From Marinomonas profundimaris (GTDB lineage: Bacteria; Pseudomonadota; Gammaproteobacteria; Pseudomonadales; Marinomonadaceae), in contig NZ_AYOZ01000023.1 of assembly GCF_000508165.1 (NCBI RefSeq), forward strand, positions 246,807 through 310,806: a stretch of 64,000 nucleotides of DNA. The letters run 5' to 3'. Both the position numbers and the translations under genes were made by a program. This document shows, piece after piece, positions 1-8,673 of the stretch (within the stretch, counting starts at the first letter, position 1; each line of letters starts with the position of its first letter). Under the pieces are notes generated by a model. The model was not told the DNA's origin. It ran no database searches and saw only the letters and a program-made list of their open reading frames with translations.

Positions 1-726
1 AAATTACATCGAGGACTTTGCCAAATAGCCAAACAAGCGGGCGTCCTGATGTTGGAGCACACCATGGTTCGCGGTGTTACTAAGCAAGGCAATCATCATC
101 ACGTTCAATACGATGGCGGCGAGATCAATGCAGATCAAGTGATTATCGCGACCAATGGCTACACAGGCGACGAGTTCGGCAAGTTTCACCGTCGTATCAT
201 TCCGATTCGTTCCGCGATGATAGCGACTGAAGCTTTGCCAGAATCGGTCATTCGTTCGGTGAGTCCAAAATTGCGTGCTCACGGCGGTACCGAGCGTTTG
301 GTGGCGTATTATCGACCTTCGCCAGACGGCAAACGTATCTTGTTTGGTGGTCGAGCCTTTGGTCGTGGTGATCAGCCACAGCTGTATTCGAAATACCTAC
401 AAGACTTTATGATTCGCGTGTTTCCTCAGTTAGAAGAAACGAAGATCGATTACGCTTGGTCAGGTTACGTTGCGTACACGTTCGACCATGTTCCGCACAT
501 TGGCAAAATGGACAACATGCATTACGCCATGGGGTATTGCGGATCGGGCGTGGGGCGAGCTAATTACTTTGGCCGTAAAGTTGCTCAGCAAGTATTGAAC
601 CTCGCGGAAGGAAAAACGTCATTTGATGCCTTTCCCTTTAATACGCGTCCGTTCTACACCGGAAAACCGTGGTTCCTGCCCGCGATTATGAAATGGCACG
701 ACTTCGCTGATCGACGTGGCTGGTAA
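1..726 (+). CDS. FAD-dependent amine/amino-acid oxidase, C-terminal part (gene runs off the left edge)
   Basis: The frame is open from base 1, so the N-terminal FAD-binding Rossmann motif lies outside the window. The visible ~241 residues match the C-terminal half of the DAO/glycine oxidase fold, as in the PuuB/OrdL gamma-glutamylputrescine oxidase group. The segment IIATNGYTG is the typical end of the substrate/FAD domain. A late Gly-rich stretch (GYCGSGVGRANYFG) contacts the flavin in this family. The likely reaction is FAD-dependent oxidative deamination with hydrogen peroxide release. The substrate cannot be told from this fragment. An intrinsic terminator follows, so the gene ends its transcript. 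Confidence 0.8.
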   Translation, partial: KLHRGLCQIAKQAGVLMLEHTMVRGVTKQGNHHHVQYDGGEINADQVIIATNGYTGDEFGKFHRRIIPIRSAMIATEALPESVIRSVSPKLRAHGGTERLVAYYRPSPDGKRILFGGRAFGRGDQPQLYSKYLQDFMIRVFPQLEETKIDYAWSGYVAYTFDHVPHIGKMDNMHYAMGYCGSGVGRANYFGRKVAQQVLNLAEGKTSFDAFPFNTRPFYTGKPWFLPAIMKWHDFADRRGW

Positions 727-761
727 TGCGGCTACTTAGAAAAATGTGAGTGAAAAATTCA

Positions 762-797
762 ACAAAACCCCAGTCTAATACTGGGGTTTTGTTTTTA
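762..797 (+). terminator. Intrinsic terminator after the amine oxidase
   Basis: A 12-bp perfect stem (ACAAAACCCCAG / CTGGGGTTTTGT) with a 7-nt loop is followed by a T-rich tail. It lies 35 nt past the oxidase stop and could also serve the convergent dgt gene because the 5' arm begins with an A-rich flank. Confidence 0.85.
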
Positions 798-827
798 AGT
801 CAGAGACGGTAAAACCCTAATGTCCTT

Positions 828-2348
828 TTAGCTTTCAATCACATGCAGTGCGCGGTATTCGTCGTAGGCGAATTGATCTGTCATGCCGCTGATGTAGTCT
901 TGGATTAAACGACAACGAAAGTAGAATTCCCATGCGTCGTCGCTGAGGTTTTCCAATGTGGAGCCAGCGAAGTGCTGTTTAAAGTGGGCGAGTGTGTTCT
1001 CCTCCAACGCGGCGCGGTAGGCACGAACGTGCTTCTGAGAGAGCTTTCTAAAGACGCGACGTTCGTAGGCGGGGGCTTTATGGTCATTGCTTAACACCTT
1101 GTTGAAGGTGGCTCTGTCGAGCGTTAAAAGCGGCGCGTAAATATCCAGCAAGCCGTTGATGATTCGATAGCCTTGCAGTTCTTGTCCTTCCACTTCTGGC
1201 GTGCCGAATGCGTATTTTTTGGCAATGTTTTTCAGAGTGTCGACAATGGCGTGACAGTAGCTGTTGTCTTCAATTAGCGCGTTGTTGAAAGTGCCATGAA
1301 AGATCGCGTCGATGTTGTTGATGAATTGAGTACAGGCGTAATTTGGTAGATTTTTATTGATGCCAACGCGCAGACCAACAAAGAACATGCTGTCGATGTT
1401 GTCTTGCTTGTACATGCTGTTTGCCGAGGCGATGATTTTTTCCATCATGTCGTTGATTGGCAAGTTAAAGTCTTTGGATTGACAGGTGTTGGCGTATTCT
1501 TCTTGCAAAATGGCGGGTAATTCCGCAATGGTCAGAATGCCTTTTTCTTCTGCGTCTTCAATGTCGGCAATGCCGTAAGAAATGTCATCGGCGGCTTCCA
1601 TAATATAGGCAAAAGGCGATCGTCTGCCTTCTTGGATGGATAAGTTCTCTCTTAATTTTGTGATGTAAGGCGCTTCGCTTAAGTAAAAACCGACCTTTTT
1701 TTGCAGGTAATCGTTGTCCGGTTTTGGCACATCGCCACGTCGTGTGTATTTCATAATGCCAGACACTTGGCTGTAAGTGAGATTCAGCGCAAGCAAGCTG
1801 TAGACCAAACGAATCGCCTGCGCGTTGCCTTCAAAATGGCAAATGTCGCGTTTCAGTGCGATGAGTTCGTCGCTGAAGGTGACGGACTCGGCTGATGTGG
1901 TTTTGTCAGCGATGAATCGTTCTAAATAACGGTCTATGTGATTGTCGAACCAGTGGATCATGGTGCTTTCACCGAAATGACCAAATGGCGGATTGCCGAC
2001 GTCGTGCATTAGGCAGGACATTTCGACGATGGATTCAAATTGGCGATCCAAGTTTGTTAGGCCGTATTCTTCTTGCTTTTGTGGCGACAGGTTTTTGAAA
2101 ACCAGTTGACAGATATAGCGCCCGACTTGCTGGACTTCCATGGAATGCGTTAAGCGACTGCGTACAGCGGCGTTGCGTTCTAATGGAAAGACTTGCGTTT
2201 TTTGTTGTAAACGACGAATGGCGGCGGAATTGATAATGCGGCCGCGATCGCTTTCAAATTCGCTTTGTTTTGCGGTTTGGGTGTCGTCGGAGTCTCGGCT
2301 GTTGTGTTGTCGGTTGGAGCGAATTTTCTGTTTAAAGTTGATCGCCAT
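828..2348 (-). CDS. dgt: Deoxyguanosinetriphosphate triphosphohydrolase (dGTPase)
   Basis: The enzyme hydrolyses dGTP to deoxyguanosine and triphosphate in the cytosol and so tunes dNTP pools. The length (506 aa) equals that of E. coli Dgt. The HD-domain metal site is visible: His in RLTHSMEV at about residue 68 and the HD pair in CLMHDVGNPPFGHFGE at about 115-116. The downstream ISYGIADIEDAEE segment supplies the last Asp. I chose the ATG at 2348 because AAGGA sits 8 nt upstream. An ATG 9 nt further upstream overlaps that site. It is a single gene, convergent with the oxidase and divergent from the kinase cluster. Confidence 0.93.
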   Translation of the reverse strand: MAINFKQKIRSNRQHNSRDSDDTQTAKQSEFESDRGRIINSAAIRRLQQKTQVFPLERNAAVRSRLTHSMEVQQVGRYICQLVFKNLSPQKQEEYGLTNLDRQFESIVEMSCLMHDVGNPPFGHFGESTMIHWFDNHIDRYLERFIADKTTSAESVTFSDELIALKRDICHFEGNAQAIRLVYSLLALNLTYSQVSGIMKYTRRGDVPKPDNDYLQKKVGFYLSEAPYITKLRENLSIQEGRRSPFAYIMEAADDISYGIADIEDAEEKGILTIAELPAILQEEYANTCQSKDFNLPINDMMEKIIASANSMYKQDNIDSMFFVGLRVGINKNLPNYACTQFINNIDAIFHGTFNNALIEDNSYCHAIVDTLKNIAKKYAFGTPEVEGQELQGYRIINGLLDIYAPLLTLDRATFNKVLSNDHKAPAYERRVFRKLSQKHVRAYRAALEENTLAHFKQHFAGSTLENLSDDAWEFYFRCRLIQDYISGMTDQFAYDEYRALHVIES

Positions 2349-2549
2349 GGTGCGCATCCTTGACCTTGATGTCGTTTAATTGCTTTTGATAGTAACGGTT
2401 TTTTACGGTAAAAGTTAACCAGAGTTGACGGAATTTTGATCTGTTTTGTGTGGTATCGGCGCTTTTACACTAGTCTGTAACATAACCGTCATCTTGATGC
2501 TTTCTAGTATCTATACAGTCAGAAGTGATGAATTAAGGTCAAAACGTAT

Positions 2550-4223
2550 ATGCCTTCACCCCCTGTTTTATCGACGCTTCAAGAACACGTGTATTTTCTC
2601 TTGAATGAAGTTGAAACACACTGCCAAATGGTTGAACTGTTTTTCACATCAAGTTCCACCTTGTTGTTGCCCAAGATTCGAGGTCGCCGTGGATACGTGC
2701 AAGCACTTCGTGAAAAAGCAGACATCGAAACGGCACGCTTGTTAGAGCGCCGCAAAGCCAAAACCACCTTTCATGCGCAAGTGAGCGGTATGCATTCGTT
2801 GGTCATCGCACTTGAAATGCTAACCAAACACTGCTTTGACTGCGTACGAGAAGGCACATTAAGCACGCCGTATACTCATCCTGCTGGCGAGGATTGCCGT
2901 AAACTGGTGAAGCAAATCCGACGCGCTTTGCGTCTGGTGAAGGTTGGCGTGGCCGATAATCGTCGTCGCACCGGCATCAAATTAGGTCGACGTGCGCATA
3001 AACTGTTCACCAGTTACAACGACATTCAAACGCAAACGCTGCACGCCAAACTCACATTAAGCGACGAACAACTACAAGCGTCGATTCTTAGTAACGTGGC
3101 CTTGAAGCGTCTGATCGAACAATTGAACGCAGTGGCGGAAGCCTTGATTAAGGCGGATCTTGGTCAAGTCGCGACGCTGCAAAATTACTCACATTTATTG
3201 GACAGCGCGTCGAATCTTAATCATGACTTGAGAGACCTCAAAGTCAGGCGTTTGGCCTTAACCCGTTCTGGCAGTGCGATTGCGGCGATTTCTCTGAAGA
3301 GTGAATCGGGCAAAGAGGTGCTGGCGGTCTACAAAGAAGGCGATCGCACTAAGATCGAAGAAGAAGTCGCGGGCGTGAATCACTGGCGAAACATTGACCC
3401 AAGATTAGCTCCGAGCGTTCTGTCGCAAACCGGCGCGTCTCTTACGGGCTCTTCTTCTCATGACGGTTTTGGCGAACAGTCGTCGTTGTTGATTGAACAC
3501 ATTTCTGGAAAAACCTTAGAAAAGCTGCTGTTTGATGGCGATAAAAACGGTGTTCAAGCCGCACTGACTATTCTGTTCAAGACGCTGAACCGCACGTGGA
3601 AAGCCACCTTAACGCGCGAACCTTGCGCGGCGAAGTTTATGCAGCAGCTGCAAAAACGCATTGGAGACAGTCGTAACGTACACCCTGATTTTTTTACCGA
3701 CGAAGAACGAATTTGTGGCTATGTGAGCGCCAGCTTCGACGATTTGGTTGAGAAAGTCGCGGCACAAGAAGTCCAGTGGCGCGCGCCATTTTCGGTGCTG
3801 ACCCACGGGGATTTCAATGTCGATAACTTGATCTACGACGATGTGGAAAAACGCATTTATTTCATCGACTTACATCGTGCTTGTTACTTTGATTATGTGC
3901 AGGATTTATCGGTTCTTATGGTGTCGATTTATCGTTTGCAAGTGCTTAACGGTGTGACGCGAAAACAGATGATGGAAAGCGCTAAGGCTGTGTATCGCTT
4001 TGGTCGACGCTTTGCCAGTCGCCAACAAGACGCGACGTTTGAAGTGCGACTCGCCGCAGGATTAGCGCGTTCTTTTGCGACGTCGACGCGGTTTATTTTT
4101 GATAAAAAATTGGCGTCTCGCATGCATTTACGTGCTCGCTATTTGCTGGAACGCTTAGCAAAGCTAACGCCAGAACAAGCGCAGACATTTACCTTACCAT
4201 TGAAGGATCTTTATGTTGAATAA
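2550..4223 (+). CDS. PhoU-like helical domain fused to an aminoglycoside/choline kinase-type phosphotransferase
   Basis: This 557-residue protein starts a six-gene run. Residues ~1-230 are Arg/Leu-rich and helical, with a PhoU/DUF47 flavour (RRGYVQALREKADIE). Residues ~245-530 form an APH/choline-kinase fold. Lys in AVYKEG is the likely ATP-binding lysine. His419-Gly-Asp421 with Asn426 (HGDFNVDNL) is the catalytic loop, and IDLHR near residue 440 is the DFG-like metal ligand. All catalytic residues are therefore present and phosphotransfer to an unknown substrate is expected. The 3' end overlaps the next gene by 11 nt, which suggests translational coupling. I know no characterised enzyme with this fusion. 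A true aminoglycoside-resistance role is unlikely given the context. Confidence 0.75.
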   Translation: MPSPPVLSTLQEHVYFLLNEVETHCQMVELFFTSSSTLLLPKIRGRRGYVQALREKADIETARLLERRKAKTTFHAQVSGMHSLVIALEMLTKHCFDCVREGTLSTPYTHPAGEDCRKLVKQIRRALRLVKVGVADNRRRTGIKLGRRAHKLFTSYNDIQTQTLHAKLTLSDEQLQASILSNVALKRLIEQLNAVAEALIKADLGQVATLQNYSHLLDSASNLNHDLRDLKVRRLALTRSGSAIAAISLKSESGKEVLAVYKEGDRTKIEEEVAGVNHWRNIDPRLAPSVLSQTGASLTGSSSHDGFGEQSSLLIEHISGKTLEKLLFDGDKNGVQAALTILFKTLNRTWKATLTREPCAAKFMQQLQKRIGDSRNVHPDFFTDEERICGYVSASFDDLVEKVAAQEVQWRAPFSVLTHGDFNVDNLIYDDVEKRIYFIDLHRACYFDYVQDLSVLMVSIYRLQVLNGVTRKQMMESAKAVYRFGRRFASRQQDATFEVRLAAGLARSFATSTRFIFDKKLASRMHLRARYLLERLAKLTPEQAQTFTLPLKDLYVE

Positions 4224-5124
4224 GCCAAAAATTGGGGTCATTGGCATCCCGGGAAAATGGTCCACAGAAGTACTGGCGGATCGCCTTGAAGAGCGCACTG
4301 GCTTTCGCGCGGTGATCGACATGAATCAAGTAGAATTGCGTTTAGACACTCAGCAGCTGATGTACCAAGGATTAGATCTGCTAACGCTGGATGGCTTGAT
4401 CATCAAAAAAATCAGCGAAGTCTATTCTCCTGCGACGGAAGACCGCATTCACATGTTGTCTTTCGCAGAACGTGCGGGGGTGAAACTGTTCAGCCCAACG
4501 CAAGGCGTGGGTAACTTGGTGAATCGGTTGAGCGGCACCTTGGCGTTGCAGCAGAGCCATATCCCGATGCCAAAAACACGCGTCACGGAAAGCGCAGAGC
4601 AAGCGTTTACGACGGTACGCGAATTTGGCTCGGCGATTCTGAAACCACTGTATTCCACCAAAGCGCGCGGCATGATCATGTTGACGAAAGACGACAGCGA
4701 TGAGTTTGTCCGCAACGCGTTAGAAAAATACCGCGAAACTCAGACGATTTATTACATTCAGCAAACCGTGAAACTGGATGGCCGAGACTTAGGCATGGTG
4801 TTTGTAGGTGGCGAATACCTTTGTACGTATGCGCGTGTTGGCAACAAAGATTCTTGGAACACCACGATTAACAGCGGCGGAAAATACGAACGCTTTGAGC
4901 CCGATGCAGAGCTGATTGAGTTAGGACGTCGAGCGCAATCTTGCTACGACCTAAGCTTCACCACGGTCGATATCGCCCTGACCGATCAAGGTCCGGTCGT
5001 GTTTGAAGTGTCGGCGTTTGGTGGATTCAAAGGCGCCTTAGAAGGGTGTGACATCGATGCAGCCAGTGTATATGCCGACTATATTTTACAGAAATGCGTT
5101 TCGCAGGAGATCAACAAAGCATGA
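4213..5124 (+). CDS. ATP-grasp ligase of the GAK-type system (RimK-like)
   Basis: The 303-residue protein has the three-part ATP-grasp layout. A short N-terminal domain holds GVIGIPGKWS. A middle part has the nucleotide-binding strand AILKPLYSTKARGM around residue 144. The C-terminal metal-binding part has VDIALTDQGPVVFEVSAFGGF near residues 257-278. Glu in VFEVSAF and the following residues match the Mg-binding site, although the usual ExN motif reads EVSAF, so one conserved Asn is absent. The family normally joins a carboxylate to an amine or thiol using ATP. RBS AAGGAT precedes the ATG. The stop overlaps the next start as ATGA. Close relatives are the ATP-grasp enzymes that co-occur with HprK-related kinase B and amphi-Trp proteins. 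Confidence 0.8.
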   Translation: MLNKPKIGVIGIPGKWSTEVLADRLEERTGFRAVIDMNQVELRLDTQQLMYQGLDLLTLDGLIIKKISEVYSPATEDRIHMLSFAERAGVKLFSPTQGVGNLVNRLSGTLALQQSHIPMPKTRVTESAEQAFTTVREFGSAILKPLYSTKARGMIMLTKDDSDEFVRNALEKYRETQTIYYIQQTVKLDGRDLGMVFVGGEYLCTYARVGNKDSWNTTINSGGKYERFEPDAELIELGRRAQSCYDLSFTTVDIALTDQGPVVFEVSAFGGFKGALEGCDIDAASVYADYILQKCVSQEINKA

Positions 5125-6212
5125 TTAAAACATTATTGAACCTGTCTCATGTGGATGAAGGGTTAAGTCTGTGCACCGAAAACATTAGGTTAAATTTTGC
5201 GGACGTGTCCGTGACCGTGCATTCGAATGAAGCCATGTTGCTGGCGAGTTTGGCAGATTATTACCGCAGTTATTTGAAAATAGGCTCAACCCCGTCGACG
5301 TCACTGGACGTGTACGTGTTAGAAGAAAGCGCCGTTGGCGAGGAATTGAAGTGGTTAGAAGTGCCTCGTGAAGGCGGTAAGCAAGGTCGAAAAGAAGGCT
5401 ATCTTGATATTGAAGGCGGCCGTTGGATTAAGAAGTTCAAAACCGGCATGGCGTTCTTACAGCGACCAGAAAAAACCGTGGCAGTGGGGCCGTGTACGGC
5501 GAATCTCGCGCAAATTGTTAACTTTATTAACAACCAGTTTCTTAACCACTATTTACGCCAAGGCTACACTTTAGGTCATGCGTCTGGTTTTAGTGTTAAC
5601 GGCGAAGTAACGGCGTTTGCCGCGGGTTCTGGTGGTGGTAAGTCGACGCTCATGCTGCGTTGCCTTGAAAATGCAGAGCGCGCCTTTTTAACCAATGACC
5701 GTATTTTGTTGAAAAAAACAGAGCAAGGCACCGCGACAATTGGCTTGGCAAAACTGCCACGAGTGAACCCAGGCACCTTGTTGCATTCGGATCGTTTACG
5801 TCACATTTTGCCAGAATCTCGACAAGAAACGTTACGCCAAATTCCTCAAAGTGAACTATGGTCATTAGAGGAGAAGTACGATGTTCAGATCGAAGACGAT
5901 TACGGCTCAAACCGCGTTCAGCTGGCGGGAAACATGGCTCGACTCATTATGCTGGATTGGTCGCTAGACAGTGCAGAACCCACCACCTTAGCGCGGGTGG
6001 ATTTGTCAGAGCAACCGGATGCAATTGAAGGGCTTCGCAAACGACCTGGGCCATTTTATCAGGACAATAATGGCGATTTCGCGGACCTTAATGTGATCGA
6101 TTCTGTGGAACATTACACCAGCGAACTGGCCAATGTGCACGTGTATCGTTTAACGGGCAAAGTCGACTTTGATCGCGCTTATGAATTGATCGCTGCGTTG
6201 GGTGAACTATGA
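5121..6212 (+). CDS. HprK-related kinase (kinase B type)
   Basis: This 363-residue protein carries the P-loop GSGGGKS at residues 169-175, followed by FLTNDRILL. That arrangement matches the HPr kinase/phosphorylase fold, here without the N-terminal DRTGG-type domain. The related bona fide enzyme phosphorylates a serine in HPr. No HPr or PTS gene lies nearby, so the target is probably different. The start at 5121 is preferred over an in-frame ATG 27 nt upstream because CAGGAGA is 10 nt away and the ATGA overlap couples it to the ATP-grasp gene. The 3' end also overlaps the next gene as ATGA. The protein belongs to the co-occurring ATP-grasp / kinase / amphi-Trp set. Confidence 0.82.
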   Translation: MIKTLLNLSHVDEGLSLCTENIRLNFADVSVTVHSNEAMLLASLADYYRSYLKIGSTPSTSLDVYVLEESAVGEELKWLEVPREGGKQGRKEGYLDIEGGRWIKKFKTGMAFLQRPEKTVAVGPCTANLAQIVNFINNQFLNHYLRQGYTLGHASGFSVNGEVTAFAAGSGGGKSTLMLRCLENAERAFLTNDRILLKKTEQGTATIGLAKLPRVNPGTLLHSDRLRHILPESRQETLRQIPQSELWSLEEKYDVQIEDDYGSNRVQLAGNMARLIMLDWSLDSAEPTTLARVDLSEQPDAIEGLRKRPGPFYQDNNGDFADLNVIDSVEHYTSELANVHVYRLTGKVDFDRAYELIAALGEL

Positions 6213-6919
6213 CAAACCGCCTCGCGCTTATTCGTCACGGTGCTTACGAGCAATTAAGTAATGTGCCAAGCGCCTTGCAGCCTTTTCCTCTCACCAAAGA
6301 AGGCGAACAAGAAGTGCGACGACAAGCGCGTTCGTTCGGGGAATGGCTGACCAGCCAAGGCTTACGTTTGGATCCTCAGGTTGATTCATCGACTTTGTTG
6401 CGAGCGTGGCAAACGGCGACGATTTACGCAGAGGAATTGCGTGCACACTTTGATGGTGAACCACATGTTGTGTCGTTTTCCGATTTGTGTGAACGCAGCG
6501 TTGGTGCAGTCGCCAATTTGCCAGTGGCTGAAATTGAACGCATTTTAACGCTCGACCCGAGGTTCGAAACCCCACCAGAAAACTGGAAATCGGACAGCCA
6601 TTATTGCCTACCGTTCGATGGCGCGGAATCCCTGTTACAAGCTGGTCAAAGGGTCGCGGATCATATTCAGACATGGCAACACCTGCAAGAACAAGTAGCC
6701 AGCGCGCCAACGCATGAAGGCCTAGTGAAGTTGCTAGTGGGTCATGGCGCATCGATTCGTCATGCCGTGTTTCATTTAAGTGTCATAAAGTTTTGCGATA
6801 TTAAAAGGCTGAGTATGTTTTACGGGCACCCTATCGTGTTGGAATTTGCGGACAATCAGCAGATCAAACAACCTTATGGAGAATGGAAACAGCGACAAAT
6901 CCATGATGTGCCCGATTGA
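6209..6919 (+). CDS. Histidine phosphatase (phosphoglycerate mutase/SixA superfamily)
   Basis: The 236-residue protein opens with LALIRHG: Arg9-His10-Gly11 is the phospho-accepting histidine motif. The second catalytic histidine is His179 in VGHGASIRH. The first arginine partner is in the SSTLLRAWQTA region near residue 65. Enzymes of this branch remove phosphate from proteins or small metabolites through a phosphohistidine intermediate. SixA acts on the ArcB phosphotransfer domain. Start and stop are coupled to the kinase gene by an ATGA overlap, so it is the natural phosphatase partner of the HprK-related or APH-type kinase. That pairing is inferred from position only. Confidence 0.85.
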   Translation: MTNRLALIRHGAYEQLSNVPSALQPFPLTKEGEQEVRRQARSFGEWLTSQGLRLDPQVDSSTLLRAWQTATIYAEELRAHFDGEPHVVSFSDLCERSVGAVANLPVAEIERILTLDPRFETPPENWKSDSHYCLPFDGAESLLQAGQRVADHIQTWQHLQEQVASAPTHEGLVKLLVGHGASIRHAVFHLSVIKFCDIKRLSMFYGHPIVLEFADNQQIKQPYGEWKQRQIHDVPD

Positions 6920-6961
6920 ATACGCGCCACATTGAAAGATCATTCGAAAGGTAACGCCGTT

Positions 6962-8287
6962 ATGCAGACTCCGATTCCTGTTATTGAAGAGCATCCTCAT
7001 CATGCGGACATCATCGCTCGTTCTCCGAGTGAATGGATGCCTTGGCCACGCGATGACAGCTCGGTGAACAGTCATGTTTTGGCGTCAAATGACACGCCAA
7101 GCCGTTATAAGAAGAACAAGCTACGTTGGCCAAAACGTTCTGTGGTGTTTATTTCCGACCCCCATGCCGACGCGGTCGCTTTCGAAGCGTCTTTGATTGC
7201 AGCCGGTGTGGCGGAGCGCAAAGATAAAGCGGAACTAGGCCATCTTTCATTGACGAAAAAAGGTCGGAAGTCCGAAATTATTGTCGGCGGTGATTGTTTA
7301 GACAAAGGCCCGAGCAACCTTAAATTGCTGCGCAGCGTGGAGCAACTTTATAAGCTTAAAGCCCGTGTTACCTTGCTGGCGGGCAATCACGATTTGCGTT
7401 TGTTAATGGGCTTACTGGCCTTGGCGCGAAAAAAAGACGTGGGTAATCAGCACTTTTTCGTTCGTATGGGCAAAAAAGTCGTGCCTTTGTTTCGTGAAGT
7501 GTTTGACGAATATTTGGCAGACACGCATTGGGAGAAAAAAATACCCGATGAAGATGCGTGCCGTAAGTTGCTTTTCCCTGGTGACGATTGGTTTAAAGAA
7601 TTTCCCTTCCATGCGGCGGGTTTTCTGACCGCCGAAGGCATTGATCGCGAAGTGCGAAAAATGGAATCGAAAAATCACAGTTTTGAAAAACATTGCTTGT
7701 CAGCGGGTTTGAGCTTGCGTCAGGTGTACGCAACCTCGATAAAGTGCCAGCAGTTGTTTCTGCATAAAAAAGGCGAATTTAATTGGTTCTTTCGCAAAAT
7801 GGAATTGGTCGCGAAGCGAGGCTCCTTTTTATTTTTGCACGCGGGTTTAGACGATAGCATGAGCCAAATGCTGCTAAAAAATGGCACGAAATACGCAAAC
7901 AAAGCCTTTCATAGCAATTTAAAGCGCCGCGACCTATTCAGCTTTTATTACAGTTCCATCGCGAATACATTTCGAACCAAATATCGGGACGCCGATTTGC
8001 CTCTCACACAGCGGGGCGTCGATGCGATTCACAAAGCCGGCATTCACGTGGTGGTTCAAGGGCACGTGAATCGTCAAAAAGGCCAACGTATCGCGATCAA
8101 AAAAGGCTTGGTGCATGTGGAAGCTGACATCACGCTGGATTCCCATTCGCGCAAGATGGAAGGTTTATACGATTATGGCATTGGCGCGACCTTGATCGAC
8201 AAGGAAACCGGTATTATTGGTCTGAGTTGCGATTACCCAATGGCCAAAGTGATGACGGCGAAAGAATTACAAGGAATCTATTCTTAA
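6962..8287 (+). CDS. Calcineurin-like (PPP family) metallophosphatase
   Basis: The 441-residue protein has the full PPP signature in order: DPHAD (~63) for DxH, GGDCLDKGPSN (~109) for GDxxDRG, GNHD (~140), and late histidines in LFLHAGLDD and VVVQGHVNR. Two divalent metals are therefore expected, with activity on phosphoproteins or nucleotides. The ~120 residues between GNHD and the late histidines form a long insertion compared with lambda phosphatase. I favour the ATG at 6962, which has AAAGG 10 nt upstream, over a TTG 30 nt earlier. The gene lies 42 nt after the histidine phosphatase and is the second phosphatase of the cluster. Confidence 0.85.
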   Translation: MQTPIPVIEEHPHHADIIARSPSEWMPWPRDDSSVNSHVLASNDTPSRYKKNKLRWPKRSVVFISDPHADAVAFEASLIAAGVAERKDKAELGHLSLTKKGRKSEIIVGGDCLDKGPSNLKLLRSVEQLYKLKARVTLLAGNHDLRLLMGLLALARKKDVGNQHFFVRMGKKVVPLFREVFDEYLADTHWEKKIPDEDACRKLLFPGDDWFKEFPFHAAGFLTAEGIDREVRKMESKNHSFEKHCLSAGLSLRQVYATSIKCQQLFLHKKGEFNWFFRKMELVAKRGSFLFLHAGLDDSMSQMLLKNGTKYANKAFHSNLKRRDLFSFYYSSIANTFRTKYRDADLPLTQRGVDAIHKAGIHVVVQGHVNRQKGQRIAIKKGLVHVEADITLDSHSRKMEGLYDYGIGATLIDKETGIIGLSCDYPMAKVMTAKELQGIYS

Positions 8288-8292
8288 TTATT

Positions 8293-8559
8293 ATGAAATC
8301 AAAAACCGAATTTAAATACGAAGCATTATTGGATGCCGATGACATTCAAAACGTATTGAAAGCCATTTCCAAGGGACTAGGCAAAGGGAAGTTGGAATTT
8401 AGCGATGACAAAGAGGGCGAACTTCAGCTCGATCCAAAAGGGTTGTTACGCCTTAAAGTCACCGCTTCCGATGACGAAGACAGCCAACAGTTTGAAGTCA
8501 AAGTACGCTGGGAAAAACGCCCAAAGCGACTGAATAAAACCGCGCCAACCATTACCTAA
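8293..8559 (+). CDS. Amphi-Trp domain protein
   Basis: A small 88-residue protein, rich in Lys, Glu and Asp, with an alternating strand pattern. It runs KLEFSDDKEGELQLDPKG, then LRLKVTASDDEDSQQFEVKVRWEKR. This matches the amphi-Trp domain, named for amphipathic strands ending in a conserved Trp (in RWEKR). It begins 5 nt after the metallophosphatase stop and closes the six-gene run. Amphi-Trp proteins recur beside HprK-related kinase B and GAK ATP-grasp enzymes. By size and placement it could be the phosphorylated or ligated substrate of the system, as HPr is for HprK. That role is inference. Confidence 0.8.
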   Translation: MKSKTEFKYEALLDADDIQNVLKAISKGLGKGKLEFSDDKEGELQLDPKGLLRLKVTASDDEDSQQFEVKVRWEKRPKRLNKTAPTIT

Positions 8560-8673
8560 ACAACCGACGTTATGACCATGAAAGAGACGCATCAGGCTGT
8601 TCTTTCGTGGTGTTTTCCTCGCGTATCTTTGCTAAATTGCAATCTGTTTATTCTGATAATGTCGAGATGAGTC

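Noticed and set aside
2550..4223. Aminoglycoside resistance kinase
   Set aside because: The APH fold is shared by many small-molecule kinases, and the gene heads a chromosomal phosphorylation cluster with no resistance context.
6291..6752. 153-codon minus-strand frame
   Set aside because: Antisense to the histidine phosphatase, whose catalytic residues are intact.
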